Of a stretch of DNA of 64,000 nt, positions 8,734 through 18,704 are shown in pieces. The DNA lies in assembly GCF_009363255.1 (NCBI RefSeq), contig NZ_CP045318.1:1663501-1727500 (forward strand). Reading direction: 5' to 3'. This DNA is from Roseivivax sp. THAF197b. Lineage in GTDB: Bacteria > Pseudomonadota > Alphaproteobacteria > Rhodobacterales > Rhodobacteraceae. The position numbers and the translations under genes are program-made. Under the pieces are notes generated by a model. The model did not search any database, had not been told where the DNA came from, and saw nothing but the letters and a program-made list of their open reading frames with translations. The first letter of the stretch is position 1, and every line of letters starts with the position of its first letter.

Positions 8734-9159
8734 ATGTTCGACAAGGTGCTTCTTCCGATCGACCTGACCCATCCCGAGAGCTGGCAGAAGGCGCTTCCCG
8801 CGGCCCGCAAATGCGCGGGGCCCGATGGCGCGATCCATCTGCTGGGGATCGTGCATGATCTGGGCTCGGCGATGATCGCGAGCTTTCTGCCCGAGGATTT
8901 CGAACAGAAGGCAATGGAAACCGTGAAGGCGGACCTCACCGCGCTCGCGGCACGGGAGCTGTCCGATTACCCTTCGGTCGAGGTGCATGTGGCCCACGGT
9001 CACATTCCCGAAACCATTCTGCGCATTGCGGGCAATATCGAGGCTGACCTGGTTGTCATGGCCTCGCATCCGCCGCATGAGCTGCAGACGCTGTTGGTCG
9101 GATCGAGCGCCGACAAGGTCGTGCGCCATTCCACCATTCCCGTTCTGGTCGTCCGTTAG
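8734..9159 (+). CDS. Universal stress protein (UspA family)
   Basis: A 141-residue single UspA domain. It begins MFDKVLLPIDLTHPESW and ends with the ATP-binding-type motif LVGSSADKVVRHSTIPVLVV (G-2x-G-9x-G/S-like). GGAGGG lies seven bases before ATG 8734. It starts 13 nt after the TRAP permease stop and is surely co-transcribed. TRAP-associated Usp proteins such as TeaD of Halomonas bind nucleotide and modulate the transporter; the same role is likely here but inferred. Confidence 0.88.
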   Translation: MFDKVLLPIDLTHPESWQKALPAARKCAGPDGAIHLLGIVHDLGSAMIASFLPEDFEQKAMETVKADLTALAARELSDYPSVEVHVAHGHIPETILRIAGNIEADLVVMASHPPHELQTLLVGSSADKVVRHSTIPVLVVR

Positions 9160-9225
9160 GGACGGCCTGTCACTGGCCTGCGCGTTCTCCCCCATGCGCG
9201 GGCTCCCAAGGAGGCTTTCGCCTAT

Positions 9226-10194
9226 ATGACTCCCTTCGCAATCGCCGGCGTGCAGATGCACGTCTCTGCGCTGCATTCCAACGTCGAAGCCATGCGTCAC
9301 CGGATCGATATCCTGATGGCGCGCTTCCCCTGGACCCAGATGGTGCTGTTCTCGGAGCTCGCACCCTACGGCCCGCTCGACCAATATGCGCAACCCTTCC
9401 CGAACGATGCGCTGCAGCAGTTCCAGGAAGACGCGCGGCGCTATGGCATCTGGCTGATCCCCGGCTCCATGTTCGAGAAGATGCCCGACGGGCGGATCTT
9501 CAACACCTCGGTGGTGATCAACCCCCAGGGCGAGATCGTGCGCAAATACTCGAAGATGTTCCCGTTCAAACCCTATGAGCAGGGCATTTCCTCGGGCACG
9601 GAGTTCTGCGTCTTCGACGTGCCGGATGTGGGCCGGTTCGGCCTGTCCATCTGCTATGACATCTGGTTCCCGGAAACAACGCGCCAGCTGACATCCCAGG
9701 GCGTCGAGGTGCTGCTGCACCCGGTTCTCACCGGCACGACCGACCGCGAGGCCGAGATCTCCATCGCCAAGGCCACGGCGGCGCAGTTCCAGTGCTACGT
9801 GATCGACGTGAACGGCCTGGGTGCGGGCGGCGTGGGCCGCTCGCTGGTGGTCGATCCCTCGGCTACGGTGCTGCACCAATCCGCAGGCCAGGAGGACATG
9901 TTCCCCATCGAGGTCGATCTCGACATCGTGCGCCGCCAGCGTGAAACCGGCCTCAAGGGGCTGGGTCAGGTGCTGAAAAGCTTCCGCGACCGCGAGGCCG
10001 ACTTCTCGGTCTATGACCGCGCAAGCGGGGTGGACAGCTATCTCAACACGCTGGGCCCCTTGCAGACACCGCAGCAGGGATCGCGCGCGGGCGTCGATAT
10101 GGCGGACCCGCGCAGCGCATTGTCCCAGGATCGCATCGGCCATGTCGAGGCCGTCGCAGCACCTGTCTTCAAGGGACGCTCTGGCACACACTGA
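9226..10194 (+). CDS. Carbon-nitrogen hydrolase (nitrilase superfamily)
   Basis: A 322-residue protein with the nitrilase-superfamily triad: Glu in LFSELAPYG, Lys in VRKYSKMFPF and Cys in SICYDIWFPE. Superfamily members hydrolyse amides, nitriles or N-carbamoyl compounds; relatives include N-carbamoylputrescine amidase and omega-amidase. The C-terminal ~40 residues (QTPQQGSRAGVDMADPRSAL onward) extend beyond the usual fold. It lies in the plus-strand operon between the TRAP genes and the decarboxylase. Given that neighbourhood, an N-carbamoyl-amine or an amide made by the downstream ligase is a reasonable substrate, but nothing in the sequence fixes it. Confidence 0.85.
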   Translation: MTPFAIAGVQMHVSALHSNVEAMRHRIDILMARFPWTQMVLFSELAPYGPLDQYAQPFPNDALQQFQEDARRYGIWLIPGSMFEKMPDGRIFNTSVVINPQGEIVRKYSKMFPFKPYEQGISSGTEFCVFDVPDVGRFGLSICYDIWFPETTRQLTSQGVEVLLHPVLTGTTDREAEISIAKATAAQFQCYVIDVNGLGAGGVGRSLVVDPSATVLHQSAGQEDMFPIEVDLDIVRRQRETGLKGLGQVLKSFRDREADFSVYDRASGVDSYLNTLGPLQTPQQGSRAGVDMADPRSALSQDRIGHVEAVAAPVFKGRSGTH

Positions 10195-10246
10195 ACCATT
10201 AGGCACGCATGGCGACCGGGACGCACCCGGGCACTGGAGGATCAAG

Positions 10247-12997
10247 ATGAACGTACAGAAACCTGGAACGGATCTCCCGTCTTTCAGCGACTATTACAGC
10301 GCCACGCAATTGCGGGCGGATCGATGGTCGGCGTTGCGTGAATGTGCCGAATCCCTGCAGGTCCACGGGATCGAGGGCCGGCAGGGCAAAAGACTGATGG
10401 AATCGGCGCGGGCGCTTCTCGACGCGCTTGCGCCGATCGAAAAATACTGGGCCTTTCCAGGCTCGCACAGCTTCGAGCATCTGCGCCGGATGCTCGAAAG
10501 CAGGAATATCGACGATCTGGTCATCTCCGTGCGCCGGGTCGCGCGCGCGCTCACCTCGGGCGCGTATCGCCGCCGGTCCATCCCGCTGTCGAGCGAGGAG
10601 ATCGACAACGAGGATTTCGAGGATGAAAGTGCGCTGGCGCCCGAAGATCGGGCCCTGGGGCGGCCTTATTTCGAGGTCCTGATCGTCGACAATGTCAACG
10701 ATCAGCAGGAACGCTTCCTGCGCAACAACCTGCACCGGATGCGCCGGGCGGAGGACAATTTCATCTACGAGGCGGTGGTCGTGCCGAGCCTCGAAGACGC
10801 GCTGATGGGCATCCTGTTCAATCACAACGTGCAGGCGGTGATCGTCCGGCCGGGTCTGACGCTCAAGTCGAAGAACGATCTGCCGATCATTCAGCAATAC
10901 CTCAACCATCTGAACCAGTCCGAAGACATGGACGCGATCCAGCCGCATGAATACGGCCCCGAGGCCTGCCGTCTGATCGCGAAGGTGCGTCCCGAGCTTG
11001 ACGCCTATCTGATCACCGACCGCTCGGCGGAAGATATCGCGGGCATGGATTTGGGCCGCTGCCGCCGGGTCTTCTACAACCAGGAAGACTTTCTCGAGCT
11101 GCACCTCAACATCCTGCGGGGCGTGAACCGGCGCTACAAGACGCCGTTCTTCACCGCGCTCAAGGAATATTCCAAGCAGCCCACGGGCGTCTTCCACGCC
11201 ATGCCGATCAGCCGCGGCAAGTCGATCTCGCGCAGCCACTGGATCCAGGACATGGGCGCCTTCTACGGGCCGAACATCTTCCTCGCTGAGACCTCGGCCA
11301 CCTCGGGCGGGCTCGACAGCCTGCTGGAGCCGAAAGGCCCGATCAAGGAAGCGCAGGACATGGCCGCGCGGGCCTTCGGGTCCAAACAGACCTTCTTTGC
11401 CACGAACGGCACCTCGACCTGCAACAAGATCGTGGTGCAGGCACTGATCCGGCCGGGTGATATCGTGCTGGTGGACCGCGACTGCCACAAGTCGCACCAT
11501 TACGGCATGGTGCTGGCGGGGGCCAATGTCTGCTACATGGACAGCTATCCGCTGCACCAATACTCGATGTATGGCGCGGTTCCGATCAACGAAATCAAGC
11601 ACACGCTCCTGCAGATGAAGGCGGCGGGCAAGCTCGACCGGGTGCGCATGGTGCTTCTGACCAACTGCACCTTCGACGGGCTGGTCTACAATGTCGAGCG
11701 CGTGATGGAGGAATGCCTCGCCATCAAGCCCGACCTTGTCTTCCTGTGGGACGAGGCGTGGTTTGCCTTTGCGCGGTTCGGACCGACCTACCGCCAGCGC
11801 ACGGCGATGGATGTGGCCAACCGTCTGCGCCTGAAGCTGCGCGATCCCAAGCATATCGAAGCCTACGAGGCCCAGCAGGCGGAGCTGAAGGACGCCACGG
11901 ACGAGACGCTTCTGAAAACGCGGCTCTTGCTGCCGCCCGATGCGCGCATCCGGGCCTATGCGACGCAATCGACGCACAAGACGCTGACCTCGCTGCGTCA
12001 GGGCTCGATGATCCACGTCAACGACATGGACTTCAAAGGCGAGGTCGAGCAGGCATTCCACGAAGCCTACATGACGCATACCTCGACAAGTCCGAACTAC
12101 CAGATCATCGCCTCGCTCGATGTGGGGCGCCGGCAGGTCGAGCTTGAGGGTTTCGAGTTCGTGCAGCGCCAGATCGAAAGCGCCATGGCGATCCGCCGGG
12201 CGGTGGCCACGCATCCGCTTTTGTCCAAATATTTCAAGGTGCTGACCCCGGCTGACATGATCCCAGAGGAATATCGCGAAAGCGGTGTCACGAGCTATTT
12301 CGACGCCAAGGATGGCTGGTCCGACAAGTCCGAGATCTGGGCGATGGACGAGTTCGTGCTCGATCCCACTCGCGTTACGCTGGCCGTGGGCGGCACCGGC
12401 TGGGACGGCGACACCTTCAAGACGAAGGTGCTCATGGACAAGTACGGCATCCAGATCAACAAGACCTCGCGCAATTCCGTGCTGTTCATGACCAATATCG
12501 GCACAACGCGGTCGTCTGTGGCCTATCTGATCGAGGTTCTGGTGGAGATCGCGGGCGATCTCGACGAGCTTTTGGATGATGCCTCCAAGATGGAGCGTCG
12601 CTCCTTTGAGAAGCGGGTGACGAACCTGATCGAGCACGTTCCGCCGCTGCCCGATTTCTCGCGGTTCCACGATGCGTTCCGGTCGGGCAAGGAGACCCGC
12701 GAGGGCGATATCCGCTCGGCCTTCTTCCTCGCCTACGAGGAGGAGAATTGCGACTACCTCGATCTCGACGACGCGCTGATGAAGCGGCTCGAGGACGGTG
12801 AGGAGCTGGTCTCCGCCTCCTTCATCATCCCCTATCCGCCGGGTTTCCCGATCCTGGTGCCGGGGCAGGTGATGTCGCCCGAAATCCTGCATTTCATGCG
12901 CGCCCTCGACGTGAGCGAGATCCACGGCTACCGCCCGGATCTGGGCTTGCGGGTATTTACCCCCAAGGCTCTGAAGAGCCTCAAGAAAAAATCGTGA
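10247..12997 (+). CDS. Orn/Lys/Arg decarboxylase-family PLP enzyme
   Basis: A 916-residue protein, longer than the usual ~750. Residues ~120-300 contain a response-regulator-like wing domain (YFEVLIVDNVNDQQERFLRN). The PLP core has ATNGTSTCNKIVVQAL, VDRDCHKSHHYGMVLAGAN, LWDEAWFAF, and the Schiff-base lysine near residue 578 in TQSTHKTLTSL. A C-terminal domain includes IIPYPPGFPILVPGQVM. The family decarboxylates ornithine, lysine or arginine to putrescine, cadaverine or agmatine. ATG 10247 is chosen because ACTGGAGG precedes it; an upstream in-frame start would overlap the nitrilase gene. The next gene begins 16 nt downstream. Substrate preference is not decided by sequence alone. Confidence 0.88.
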   Translation: MNVQKPGTDLPSFSDYYSATQLRADRWSALRECAESLQVHGIEGRQGKRLMESARALLDALAPIEKYWAFPGSHSFEHLRRMLESRNIDDLVISVRRVARALTSGAYRRRSIPLSSEEIDNEDFEDESALAPEDRALGRPYFEVLIVDNVNDQQERFLRNNLHRMRRAEDNFIYEAVVVPSLEDALMGILFNHNVQAVIVRPGLTLKSKNDLPIIQQYLNHLNQSEDMDAIQPHEYGPEACRLIAKVRPELDAYLITDRSAEDIAGMDLGRCRRVFYNQEDFLELHLNILRGVNRRYKTPFFTALKEYSKQPTGVFHAMPISRGKSISRSHWIQDMGAFYGPNIFLAETSATSGGLDSLLEPKGPIKEAQDMAARAFGSKQTFFATNGTSTCNKIVVQALIRPGDIVLVDRDCHKSHHYGMVLAGANVCYMDSYPLHQYSMYGAVPINEIKHTLLQMKAAGKLDRVRMVLLTNCTFDGLVYNVERVMEECLAIKPDLVFLWDEAWFAFARFGPTYRQRTAMDVANRLRLKLRDPKHIEAYEAQQAELKDATDETLLKTRLLLPPDARIRAYATQSTHKTLTSLRQGSMIHVNDMDFKGEVEQAFHEAYMTHTSTSPNYQIIASLDVGRRQVELEGFEFVQRQIESAMAIRRAVATHPLLSKYFKVLTPADMIPEEYRESGVTSYFDAKDGWSDKSEIWAMDEFVLDPTRVTLAVGGTGWDGDTFKTKVLMDKYGIQINKTSRNSVLFMTNIGTTRSSVAYLIEVLVEIAGDLDELLDDASKMERRSFEKRVTNLIEHVPPLPDFSRFHDAFRSGKETREGDIRSAFFLAYEEENCDYLDLDDALMKRLEDGEELVSASFIIPYPPGFPILVPGQVMSPEILHFMRALDVSEIHGYRPDLGLRVFTPKALKSLKKKS

Positions 12998-13013
12998 CAG
13001 AGAGGACAGATTG

Positions 13014-14468
13014 ATGCCGAAGAAGACGCTGAAGAATATTTCGGAGATCCGGCGGTATTTTCACACCAACAAGGACCCGGTCTATTTCGTCTCCGCCACG
13101 AACTTCAACCTTCTGGGCCTCGATGAGTGGACCAAGAACTTCAAGTATATCTGCTACATGGATTGCTTCGATGGTCGGCATCCGAACGTGCTCGTGCCCT
13201 CCGAGATGCCCCATGACGAGTTCCAGTCGATCGAGGACATCAACAACTACCTCCTGCAGCACAAGGAAGTGGTGGATTACGTCAAGGCGCGCGGCGGCAA
13301 GCCGAAATTCGTCTTCCTCATGTTCGACGAGACCACCGAGAAGCTCGTGAAGGAACTGGGAGGCGAGGTCTGGTTCCCAAAAGCCAAGCTGCGCCAGAAC
13401 ATGGACAACAAGATCGAGACCGTCCGCATTGGCAACAAGGCGGGCGTGCCGTCGGTGCCGAACGCGCTGTCGGAGGTGAAGGATTACGCGCATCTGCGCG
13501 AGATCTGCGAAAAGCACGACCTCGGGCATGACCTCGTTCTGCAATCGGCCTTCGGCGATAGCGGCCACACCACGTTCTTCATCAAGTCCGAGGCGGATTT
13601 CCGCAAGCACGAGCACGAGATCGTGGGCGAGGGCGAGATCAAGATCATGAAGCGCATCGATTGCCGCGGCTCGGCTATCGAGGGCTGCTGCACCAGCCAA
13701 GGCACCATTGTGGGCCCGCTGATGACGGAGCTTGTGGGCTTCAAGGAGCTGACACCCTATCGCGGCGGCTGGTGCGGCAACGAGATCTTCTCGACCGCCT
13801 TCGCGCCCAAGGCCCGCCAGCAGGCCCGAGAGCTGACGTTCAAGTTCGGCGAGCAGCTGCGCAAGGAGGGCTATCGCGGCTATTTTGAGCTCGATTTCCT
13901 GATCGACAAGAAGACCAACGAAATCTGGCTCGGGGAGCTCAATCCGCGCATCACCGGCGCCTCGTCCATGACGAACCACGCAGCCTTCGCCCATGCGGAT
14001 GCGCCACTGTTCCTGTTCCACCTGCTGGAATTCTCGAAAAAGCCGTTCCAGCTTGATGTGGATGAGCTGAATGCGCGCTGGTCCGACCCGGACATGATCG
14101 ACTCCTGGAGCCAGATGGTCATCAAGCACACCGAGGACAACGTGGACATCATCACCGATGCGCCGCAATCGGGCATCTACAAGATGCTGGAGGATGGCAG
14201 CGTCGTGTTCGACCGCTTCGACTATCACCGTCGCGCCGTGGAGGACGAGAACGAAGCCTTCTTCCTGCGGATCTCGAACGTGAACGATTACCGCTACGAG
14301 GGCGCCGATCTCGGCATCCTCGTGACGCGCGGTCGCTCCATGACGAAGAACTTCCAGCTGACGGAGAAGTCGAAGAACTGGATCAACGGCATCAAGAACG
14401 CCTATTCGGCCCGTCCGCTGCCTGCGGCCGAGGCGGAGGTTCCGGATCCGGCCTTCAAGATCATGTAG
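13014..14468 (+). CDS. ATP-grasp domain ligase (annotated in relatives as biotin-carboxylase-like)
   Basis: A 484-residue ATP-grasp protein. A ~100-residue pre-ATP-grasp domain is followed by the grasp fold: KAKLRQNMDNKIETVRIGNK, LVLQSAFGDSGHTTFFIK and the metal-binding asparagine in IWLGELNPRITGASSM. No biotin-carrier domain or motif is present, so it is not a carboxylase subunit of known type. Many free-standing ATP-grasp enzymes join a carboxylate to an amine through an acyl phosphate (carnosine synthase, amino-acid ligases). GAGAGGA precedes ATG 13014. It is flanked by an amino-acid decarboxylase and a C45 hydrolase separated by 3 nt, suggesting a ligase/hydrolase pair acting on an amine conjugate; this is inference. 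Confidence 0.8.
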   Translation: MPKKTLKNISEIRRYFHTNKDPVYFVSATNFNLLGLDEWTKNFKYICYMDCFDGRHPNVLVPSEMPHDEFQSIEDINNYLLQHKEVVDYVKARGGKPKFVFLMFDETTEKLVKELGGEVWFPKAKLRQNMDNKIETVRIGNKAGVPSVPNALSEVKDYAHLREICEKHDLGHDLVLQSAFGDSGHTTFFIKSEADFRKHEHEIVGEGEIKIMKRIDCRGSAIEGCCTSQGTIVGPLMTELVGFKELTPYRGGWCGNEIFSTAFAPKARQQARELTFKFGEQLRKEGYRGYFELDFLIDKKTNEIWLGELNPRITGASSMTNHAAFAHADAPLFLFHLLEFSKKPFQLDVDELNARWSDPDMIDSWSQMVIKHTEDNVDIITDAPQSGIYKMLEDGSVVFDRFDYHRRAVEDENEAFFLRISNVNDYRYEGADLGILVTRGRSMTKNFQLTEKSKNWINGIKNAYSARPLPAAEAEVPDPAFKIM

Positions 14469-14471
14469 GCC

Positions 14472-15467
14472 ATGACGCTTACCTTCCGCGCCATCACCGA
14501 AGATCAGCCCGGGCCGAAATGGGCCGGGCTGTTCGCCGATTACTGGCCCGCCTACCACAAGTGGTGGGCGCGGGAAGGGCTGCGCTCTCGTCCGACCTAT
14601 CTCGAAAGCCGCCGTGCGATCCGGACCCATATGCCGGAGATCGCGGATCTCTACGAGGAACTCTGCGAGCTTGCGGGCGGCAGCGATGCCGCGGCCCGCT
14701 TCCTGAGCTTCTATTGCCCGCCGCGCTATCTCGCGGGCTGCAGCCAGGCGATCTGGCCCGGCGACGAGCCCCTTCTCGTGCGCAATTACGACTACAACCC
14801 CAATGCCTTCGACGCGATCGTGCTGCGGACGCGCTGGCAGGGACGGGGCGTGATCGGAACCTCCGACGGGTTGTTCGGCCTCGTGGACGGGATCAACGAT
14901 GCGGGCCTTGTCGTGTCGCTGACCTTCGGGGGACGACGCGAAGTGGGGCAGGGCTTCGGCGTGCCGCTCATTCTGCGCTACATCCTGCAGACCTGCACCA
15001 CGACCGAAGAGGCGGGCGACGTGCTGACGCGCATTCCCTGCCACATGAGCTACAATGTCACCGTACTCGACGAGAAGCGGCACTTTCTGACGGCGTATCT
15101 GACCCCGGATCGCCCGACGCTTCTGACTCATGCCGCCGTGGCCACAAACCACCAGGAGCGGGTGGAATGGACCAGTCATGCGCGGTTCACCGCAACCGTG
15201 GAGCGCGAACGCTTCCTGCTCCAGCGCCTGACGCTGCATCCAGAGACACAGGCCAAGTTCATTGGCGCCTTCCTGAAGCCGCCGCTTTATTCCACGGCCT
15301 TCTCGTCGGGCTTCGGCACGCTTTACACCGCCGCCTACCGGCCCCGGCAGCGCGCGTTGGAGCTGCAATGGCCGGGGCAGGTCTGGCAGAAAAGCTTCGA
15401 GAATTTCACCGAGGACACGGTGGGTTTGCGGATGCCGGGCTACACCGCCGCGACACCGGCCATCTGA
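14472..15467 (+). CDS. C45-family autoproteolytic acyltransferase/hydrolase (Ntn hydrolase)
   Basis: A 331-residue protein with the acyl-CoA:6-aminopenicillanate acyltransferase (AAT/C45) pattern. The Gly-Cys pair in YLAGCSQAIW puts the nucleophile at Cys90, followed by LLVRNYDYNPNAFD, equivalent to the family's GRNxDW segment, then GTSDGLFGLVDGINDAGLVV. The fold normally self-cleaves before the Cys; here the cut would give an ~89-residue alpha and a ~242-residue beta chain. Relatives hydrolyse or form amide bonds, including penicillin acyltransferase and insect Tan (beta-alanyl-amine hydrolase). It is the last gene of the operon, 3 nt after the ATP-grasp gene. Amide hydrolysis of a conjugate is the likely chemistry; the substrate is unknown. 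Confidence 0.82.
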   Translation: MTLTFRAITEDQPGPKWAGLFADYWPAYHKWWAREGLRSRPTYLESRRAIRTHMPEIADLYEELCELAGGSDAAARFLSFYCPPRYLAGCSQAIWPGDEPLLVRNYDYNPNAFDAIVLRTRWQGRGVIGTSDGLFGLVDGINDAGLVVSLTFGGRREVGQGFGVPLILRYILQTCTTTEEAGDVLTRIPCHMSYNVTVLDEKRHFLTAYLTPDRPTLLTHAAVATNHQERVEWTSHARFTATVERERFLLQRLTLHPETQAKFIGAFLKPPLYSTAFSSGFGTLYTAAYRPRQRALELQWPGQVWQKSFENFTEDTVGLRMPGYTAATPAI

Positions 15468-15543
15468 CCCCTCGGATCACGATCCGGCCCGGACCCGCGC
15501 GATGGCAGGCTCAGGGCATCATGGTGTTTGCATGTCGCGATAG

Positions 15544-15999
15544 TTACAAAATCTCATCTGTCTGATCGGCTTTCTCCATCCCGGACAGCCGTTGCAGGCA
15601 ATCCAGAAGAATCAGGCGCTCCCCTGGGGAGAACCGGGCCAAAAGCTGCGCATTATGCTGCGCGGCGATACCAACAAGGTCGTCGAAGGCGCGCTGACCC
15701 GCGGGGCGCAGCCGCAGCGTATCGCGTCTGCGGTCTTGCGGGCTTTCCTCCTTCGCGATGAAGCGCTTGTCTTCCAAGGCACTGACCGCACGAGAGATCT
15801 TGGTTTTGTGCATCTTCGACATGCGCGCGATATCACTGGCCGTCATCGCGCCGTAATGCCCCAGATGAAACAGCACCCGCCATTCGGTACGCAGCATGCC
15901 GTAGCGGTCGCGGTAGATCTGCGAGAAGGCGATGCTGGTCTCTTCAGCGGCCTGGTTCAGCAGGTAGGGCACGAAATTGTCGAGGCTGAAGCTGCTCAT
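15544..15999 (-). CDS. MarR-family transcriptional regulator
   Basis: A 151-residue winged-helix protein with MarR features: LRTEWRVLFHLGHYGAMTAS, DIARMSKMHKTKISRAVSAL as recognition helix, and the wing EESPQDRRRDTLRLRPAGQ. GGAGGATTGGA directly before ATG 15999 supports this start over longer frames. It is divergent from hmgA with a 105-nt gap, so it is the probable regulator of the homogentisate operon. In that gap TTGT and ACAA around 16022-16034 form a short dyad that could be its site, but this is weak. Regulator family firm; target by position. Confidence 0.88.
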   Translation of the reverse strand: MSSFSLDNFVPYLLNQAAEETSIAFSQIYRDRYGMLRTEWRVLFHLGHYGAMTASDIARMSKMHKTKISRAVSALEDKRFIAKEESPQDRRRDTLRLRPAGQRAFDDLVGIAAQHNAQLLARFSPGERLILLDCLQRLSGMEKADQTDEIL

Positions 16000-16104
16000 T
16001 CCAATCCTCCGCATCGAACCCTTGTTGGTTACAAATGAGACTTTATTCTGACGCGCAAGGCCTGACAATCCAGCCAACAGAATTCAGCTCACAGGGAGCG
16101 TTCC

Positions 16105-17463
16105 ATGAACGAGCATGCGCCAGCCAGCGATATGGTACAGGGCACGTCGCCGCTCGCGGCCGGGCAATACATGCCGGGCTTCGGCAACGACTTCGAGACC
16201 GAAGCGCTGCCGGGCGCGCTGCCCCAGGGGCGGAACAGCCCGCAGAAGGTGAATTACGGCCTTTACGGCGAACAGCTTTCCGGCACGGCCTTCACAGCGC
16301 CCAGCCATCAGAACGAGCGCACCTGGTGCTACCGCATCCGCCCCAGCGTGCGCCATCAGGGCCGATTCCAGCGGATCGATCTGCCTTATTGGAAATCCGC
16401 GCCGCATATCCCGCAGGACGTGACCTCGCTTGGTCAATATCGCTGGGATCCGGTGCCGCAAAGCGCGGAGGAGACGACGTGGCTCACCGGCATGCGCACC
16501 ATGACCACGGCGGGGGATGTGAACACGCAGACCGGCATGGCAAGCCATATCTACCTTGTCACGGAAAGCATGCGGGACGCCTATTTCTATTCCGCCGATG
16601 GCGAGCTCTTGGTCGTCCCGCAGGAAGGGCGGCTGCGGTTCGCGACTGAGCTCGGCGTGATCGACGTGGCCCCGCAGGAAATCGCGCTGATCCCGCGTGG
16701 GCTGGTCTACCGGGTCGAGGTATTGGAAGGGCCGTGCCGGGGCTTTGTCTGCGAAAACTACGGGCAGAAATTCGAGCTGCCGGGCAGGGGGCCCATCGGC
16801 GCCAATTGCATGGCCAACAGGCGTGATTTCAAGACGCCGGTCGCCGCGTTCGAGGATCGCGACGCGCCCTCGACGATCACGGTGAAATGGTGCGGGCAAT
16901 TCCACCGCTCCGAGATCGGGCATAGCCCGCTCGACGTGGTCGCGTGGCACGGCAATTACGCGCCCTGCAAGTATGATCTGAATGATTACTGCCCCGTGGG
17001 CGCGATCCTGTTCGATCACCCCGACCCGTCGATCTACACCGTGCTGACCGCGCCATCGGGTGTGGAGGGCACCGCCAATATCGACTTCGTGCTGTTCCGC
17101 GACCGCTGGAATGTCGCGGAGGACACGTTCCGCCCGCCCTGGTACCACCGCAATGTCATGTCCGAGCTGATGGGCAATATCCACGGGCAATACGATGCCA
17201 AGCCGCAGGGCTTCGTGCCGGGCGGGATGAGCCTGCACAATTGCATGTTGCCCCATGGGCCGGACCGCGACGCCTTCGAGGGCGCATCGAACGCCGATCT
17301 CAAGCCGCAGAAGCTCGAGAACACGATGTCCTTCATGTTCGAGACGCGCTTACCCCAGCACCTGACGGAGTTCGCCGCCAAGGAGGCGCCCTTGCAGGAC
17401 GATTACGTCGATTGCTGGGACGGGCTTGAGAAGAAGTTCGACGGCACGCCCGGGGTAAAATGA
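16105..17463 (+). CDS. hmgA: Homogentisate 1,2-dioxygenase
   Basis: A 452-residue cupin-type non-heme iron dioxygenase. It opens with [20 protein letters not shown], typical of the family, has the conserved [15 protein letters not shown] and [16 protein letters not shown] segments, and the C-terminal metal-site region [15 protein letters not shown]. It cleaves homogentisate to 4-maleylacetoacetate in tyrosine, phenylalanine and phenylacetate-type catabolism. It is the first gene of an operon: its stop overlaps the fahA start by 4 nt. CAGGGAG lies before the ATG. Length and motifs match characterised enzymes. Confidence 0.96.
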   Translation: MNEHAPASDMVQGTSPLAAGQYMPGFGNDFETEALPGALPQGRNSPQKVNYGLYGEQLSGTAFTAPSHQNERTWCYRIRPSVRHQGRFQRIDLPYWKSAPHIPQDVTSLGQYRWDPVPQSAEETTWLTGMRTMTTAGDVNTQTGMASHIYLVTESMRDAYFYSADGELLVVPQEGRLRFATELGVIDVAPQEIALIPRGLVYRVEVLEGPCRGFVCENYGQKFELPGRGPIGANCMANRRDFKTPVAAFEDRDAPSTITVKWCGQFHRSEIGHSPLDVVAWHGNYAPCKYDLNDYCPVGAILFDHPDPSIYTVLTAPSGVEGTANIDFVLFRDRWNVAEDTFRPPWYHRNVMSELMGNIHGQYDAKPQGFVPGGMSLHNCMLPHGPDRDAFEGASNADLKPQKLENTMSFMFETRLPQHLTEFAAKEAPLQDDYVDCWDGLEKKFDGTPGVK

Positions 17464-18704
17464 CGGGGTTGAAACGCAGTTGGGTTGCCAGTGCCAACAC
17501 CGCTGAGACGGACTTTCCGCTCAATAACCTGCCCTATGGGGTGTTTTCGACGAATACGCTTGGGGCGCGCTGCGGGGTGGCGATTGGCGATCAGGTACTT
17601 GATATGGCGCGGGCAGAAGAGGCGGGCCTGACCGGCACGCAGGATCTTTTGCAGGAGGCGGCCTGGAATCCGGTCATGGCCGCGGGGCCGTCGGTCTGGA
17701 GCGCGCTTCGCGCACGGCTCATGGAATTGCTGAAGGAAGGTGCCGAGGAGCGGGAAAAGCTGGAGCCCCTCCTCATGCCCATCGCCGATGCGCAACTGCA
17801 TATGCCGTTCCGGGTCGCGGAATACACTGATTTCTACGCGGGCAAACAGCATGCGCAGAACGTGGGCACGATGTTCCGGGGCCCGGAAAATGCGCTGCCG
17901 CCCAACTGGCTGCACATCCCAATCGGCTATATTGGCCGGGCGTCGACCGTCGTGGTCTCGGGCACCGATATCCGCCGTCCCGTGGGCCAGACCAAGGCCA
18001 AGGACGCCGAGGCGCCGGGGTTCGGTCCGAGCCAGCGGCTCGATATCGAGCTGGAGATGGGCGCCATCGTCGGCACGCCCAGCCAGATGGGCCAGCCCGT
18101 CACCGTGGCTGAGGCGCGAGAGATGATCTTTGGCTACGTGCTGCTGAACGATTGGTCGGCGCGGGACCTGCAAGCCTGGGAATACCAGCCGCTGGGGCCG
18201 TTTCAGGCCAAGGCCTTCGCCACCTCGATCAGCCCATGGATCGTGACGGCAGAGGCGCTCGCGCCCTTCGCGGCGCCCACGCCGCCCCGCGACCTGCCGC
18301 TTCTGCCCTACCTGCAGGAGGATGCGCCGGGCCTTTACGATGTCGCACTCGGCGTCGAGATGAACGGCCACGTCATCAGCCGCACCAACATGCGCGAATT
18401 GTACTATTCCTCCGCGCAGCAACTGGCGCATCACGCCTCTTCGGGCTGTGCCATGCGCACCGGCGATCTCCTGGGTTCGGGCACGATTTCCGGGCAGGCC
18501 CCCGACAGCTACGGCTCGCTTCTGGAGATGAGCTGGGGCGGTCAGACCCCCATCCGCGTGGGCGATGAGACCCGCAGCTTCATCGAGGATGGCGACATAC
18601 TCACCCTCACGGGCCATGCACGAGGTGACGGCTACCGGGTGGGCTTCGGCGCCTGTTCGGGCCGCATCCTGCCAGCCCCCGATTTTCCAAAGGAGACCAT
18701 ATGA
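17460..18704 (+). CDS. fahA: Fumarylacetoacetase
   Basis: A 414-residue fumarylacetoacetate hydrolase. An N-terminal SH3-like part ([20 protein letters not shown]) is followed by the FAH fold with [18 protein letters not shown], the metal-binding [19 protein letters not shown] and [20 protein letters not shown]. It hydrolyses 4-fumarylacetoacetate to fumarate and acetoacetate, the last step of homogentisate catabolism. It overlaps hmgA by 4 nt (ATGA) and its own stop overlaps the next gene by 4 nt, indicating translational coupling. No maleylacetoacetate isomerase gene is seen in this window. Confidence 0.95.
   Translation: MTGLKRSWVASANTAETDFPLNNLPYGVFSTNTLGARCGVAIGDQVLDMARAEEAGLTGTQDLLQEAAWNPVMAAGPSVWSALRARLMELLKEGAEEREKLEPLLMPIADAQLHMPFRVAEYTDFYAGKQHAQNVGTMFRGPENALPPNWLHIPIGYIGRASTVVVSGTDIRRPVGQTKAKDAEAPGFGPSQRLDIELEMGAIVGTPSQMGQPVTVAEAREMIFGYVLLNDWSARDLQAWEYQPLGPFQAKAFATSISPWIVTAEALAPFAAPTPPRDLPLLPYLQEDAPGLYDVALGVEMNGHVISRTNMRELYYSSAQQLAHHASSGCAMRTGDLLGSGTISGQAPDSYGSLLEMSWGGQTPIRVGDETRSFIEDGDILTLTGHARGDGYRVGFGACSGRILPAPDFPKETI

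Noticed and set aside
6498..8939. 813-residue minus-strand open frame across the TRAP permease
   Set aside because: His/Arg/Asp-rich composition without motifs, antisense to a clear transporter.
10199..12925. 908-residue minus-strand open frame across the decarboxylase
   Set aside because: Antisense shadow of a well-supported PLP enzyme; no recognisable domain.
15468..16104. GTTACAAA sequences flanking the marR gene as response-regulator boxes
   Set aside because: Single half-sites without the N4-spaced partner seen at the island boxes, and outside the island.
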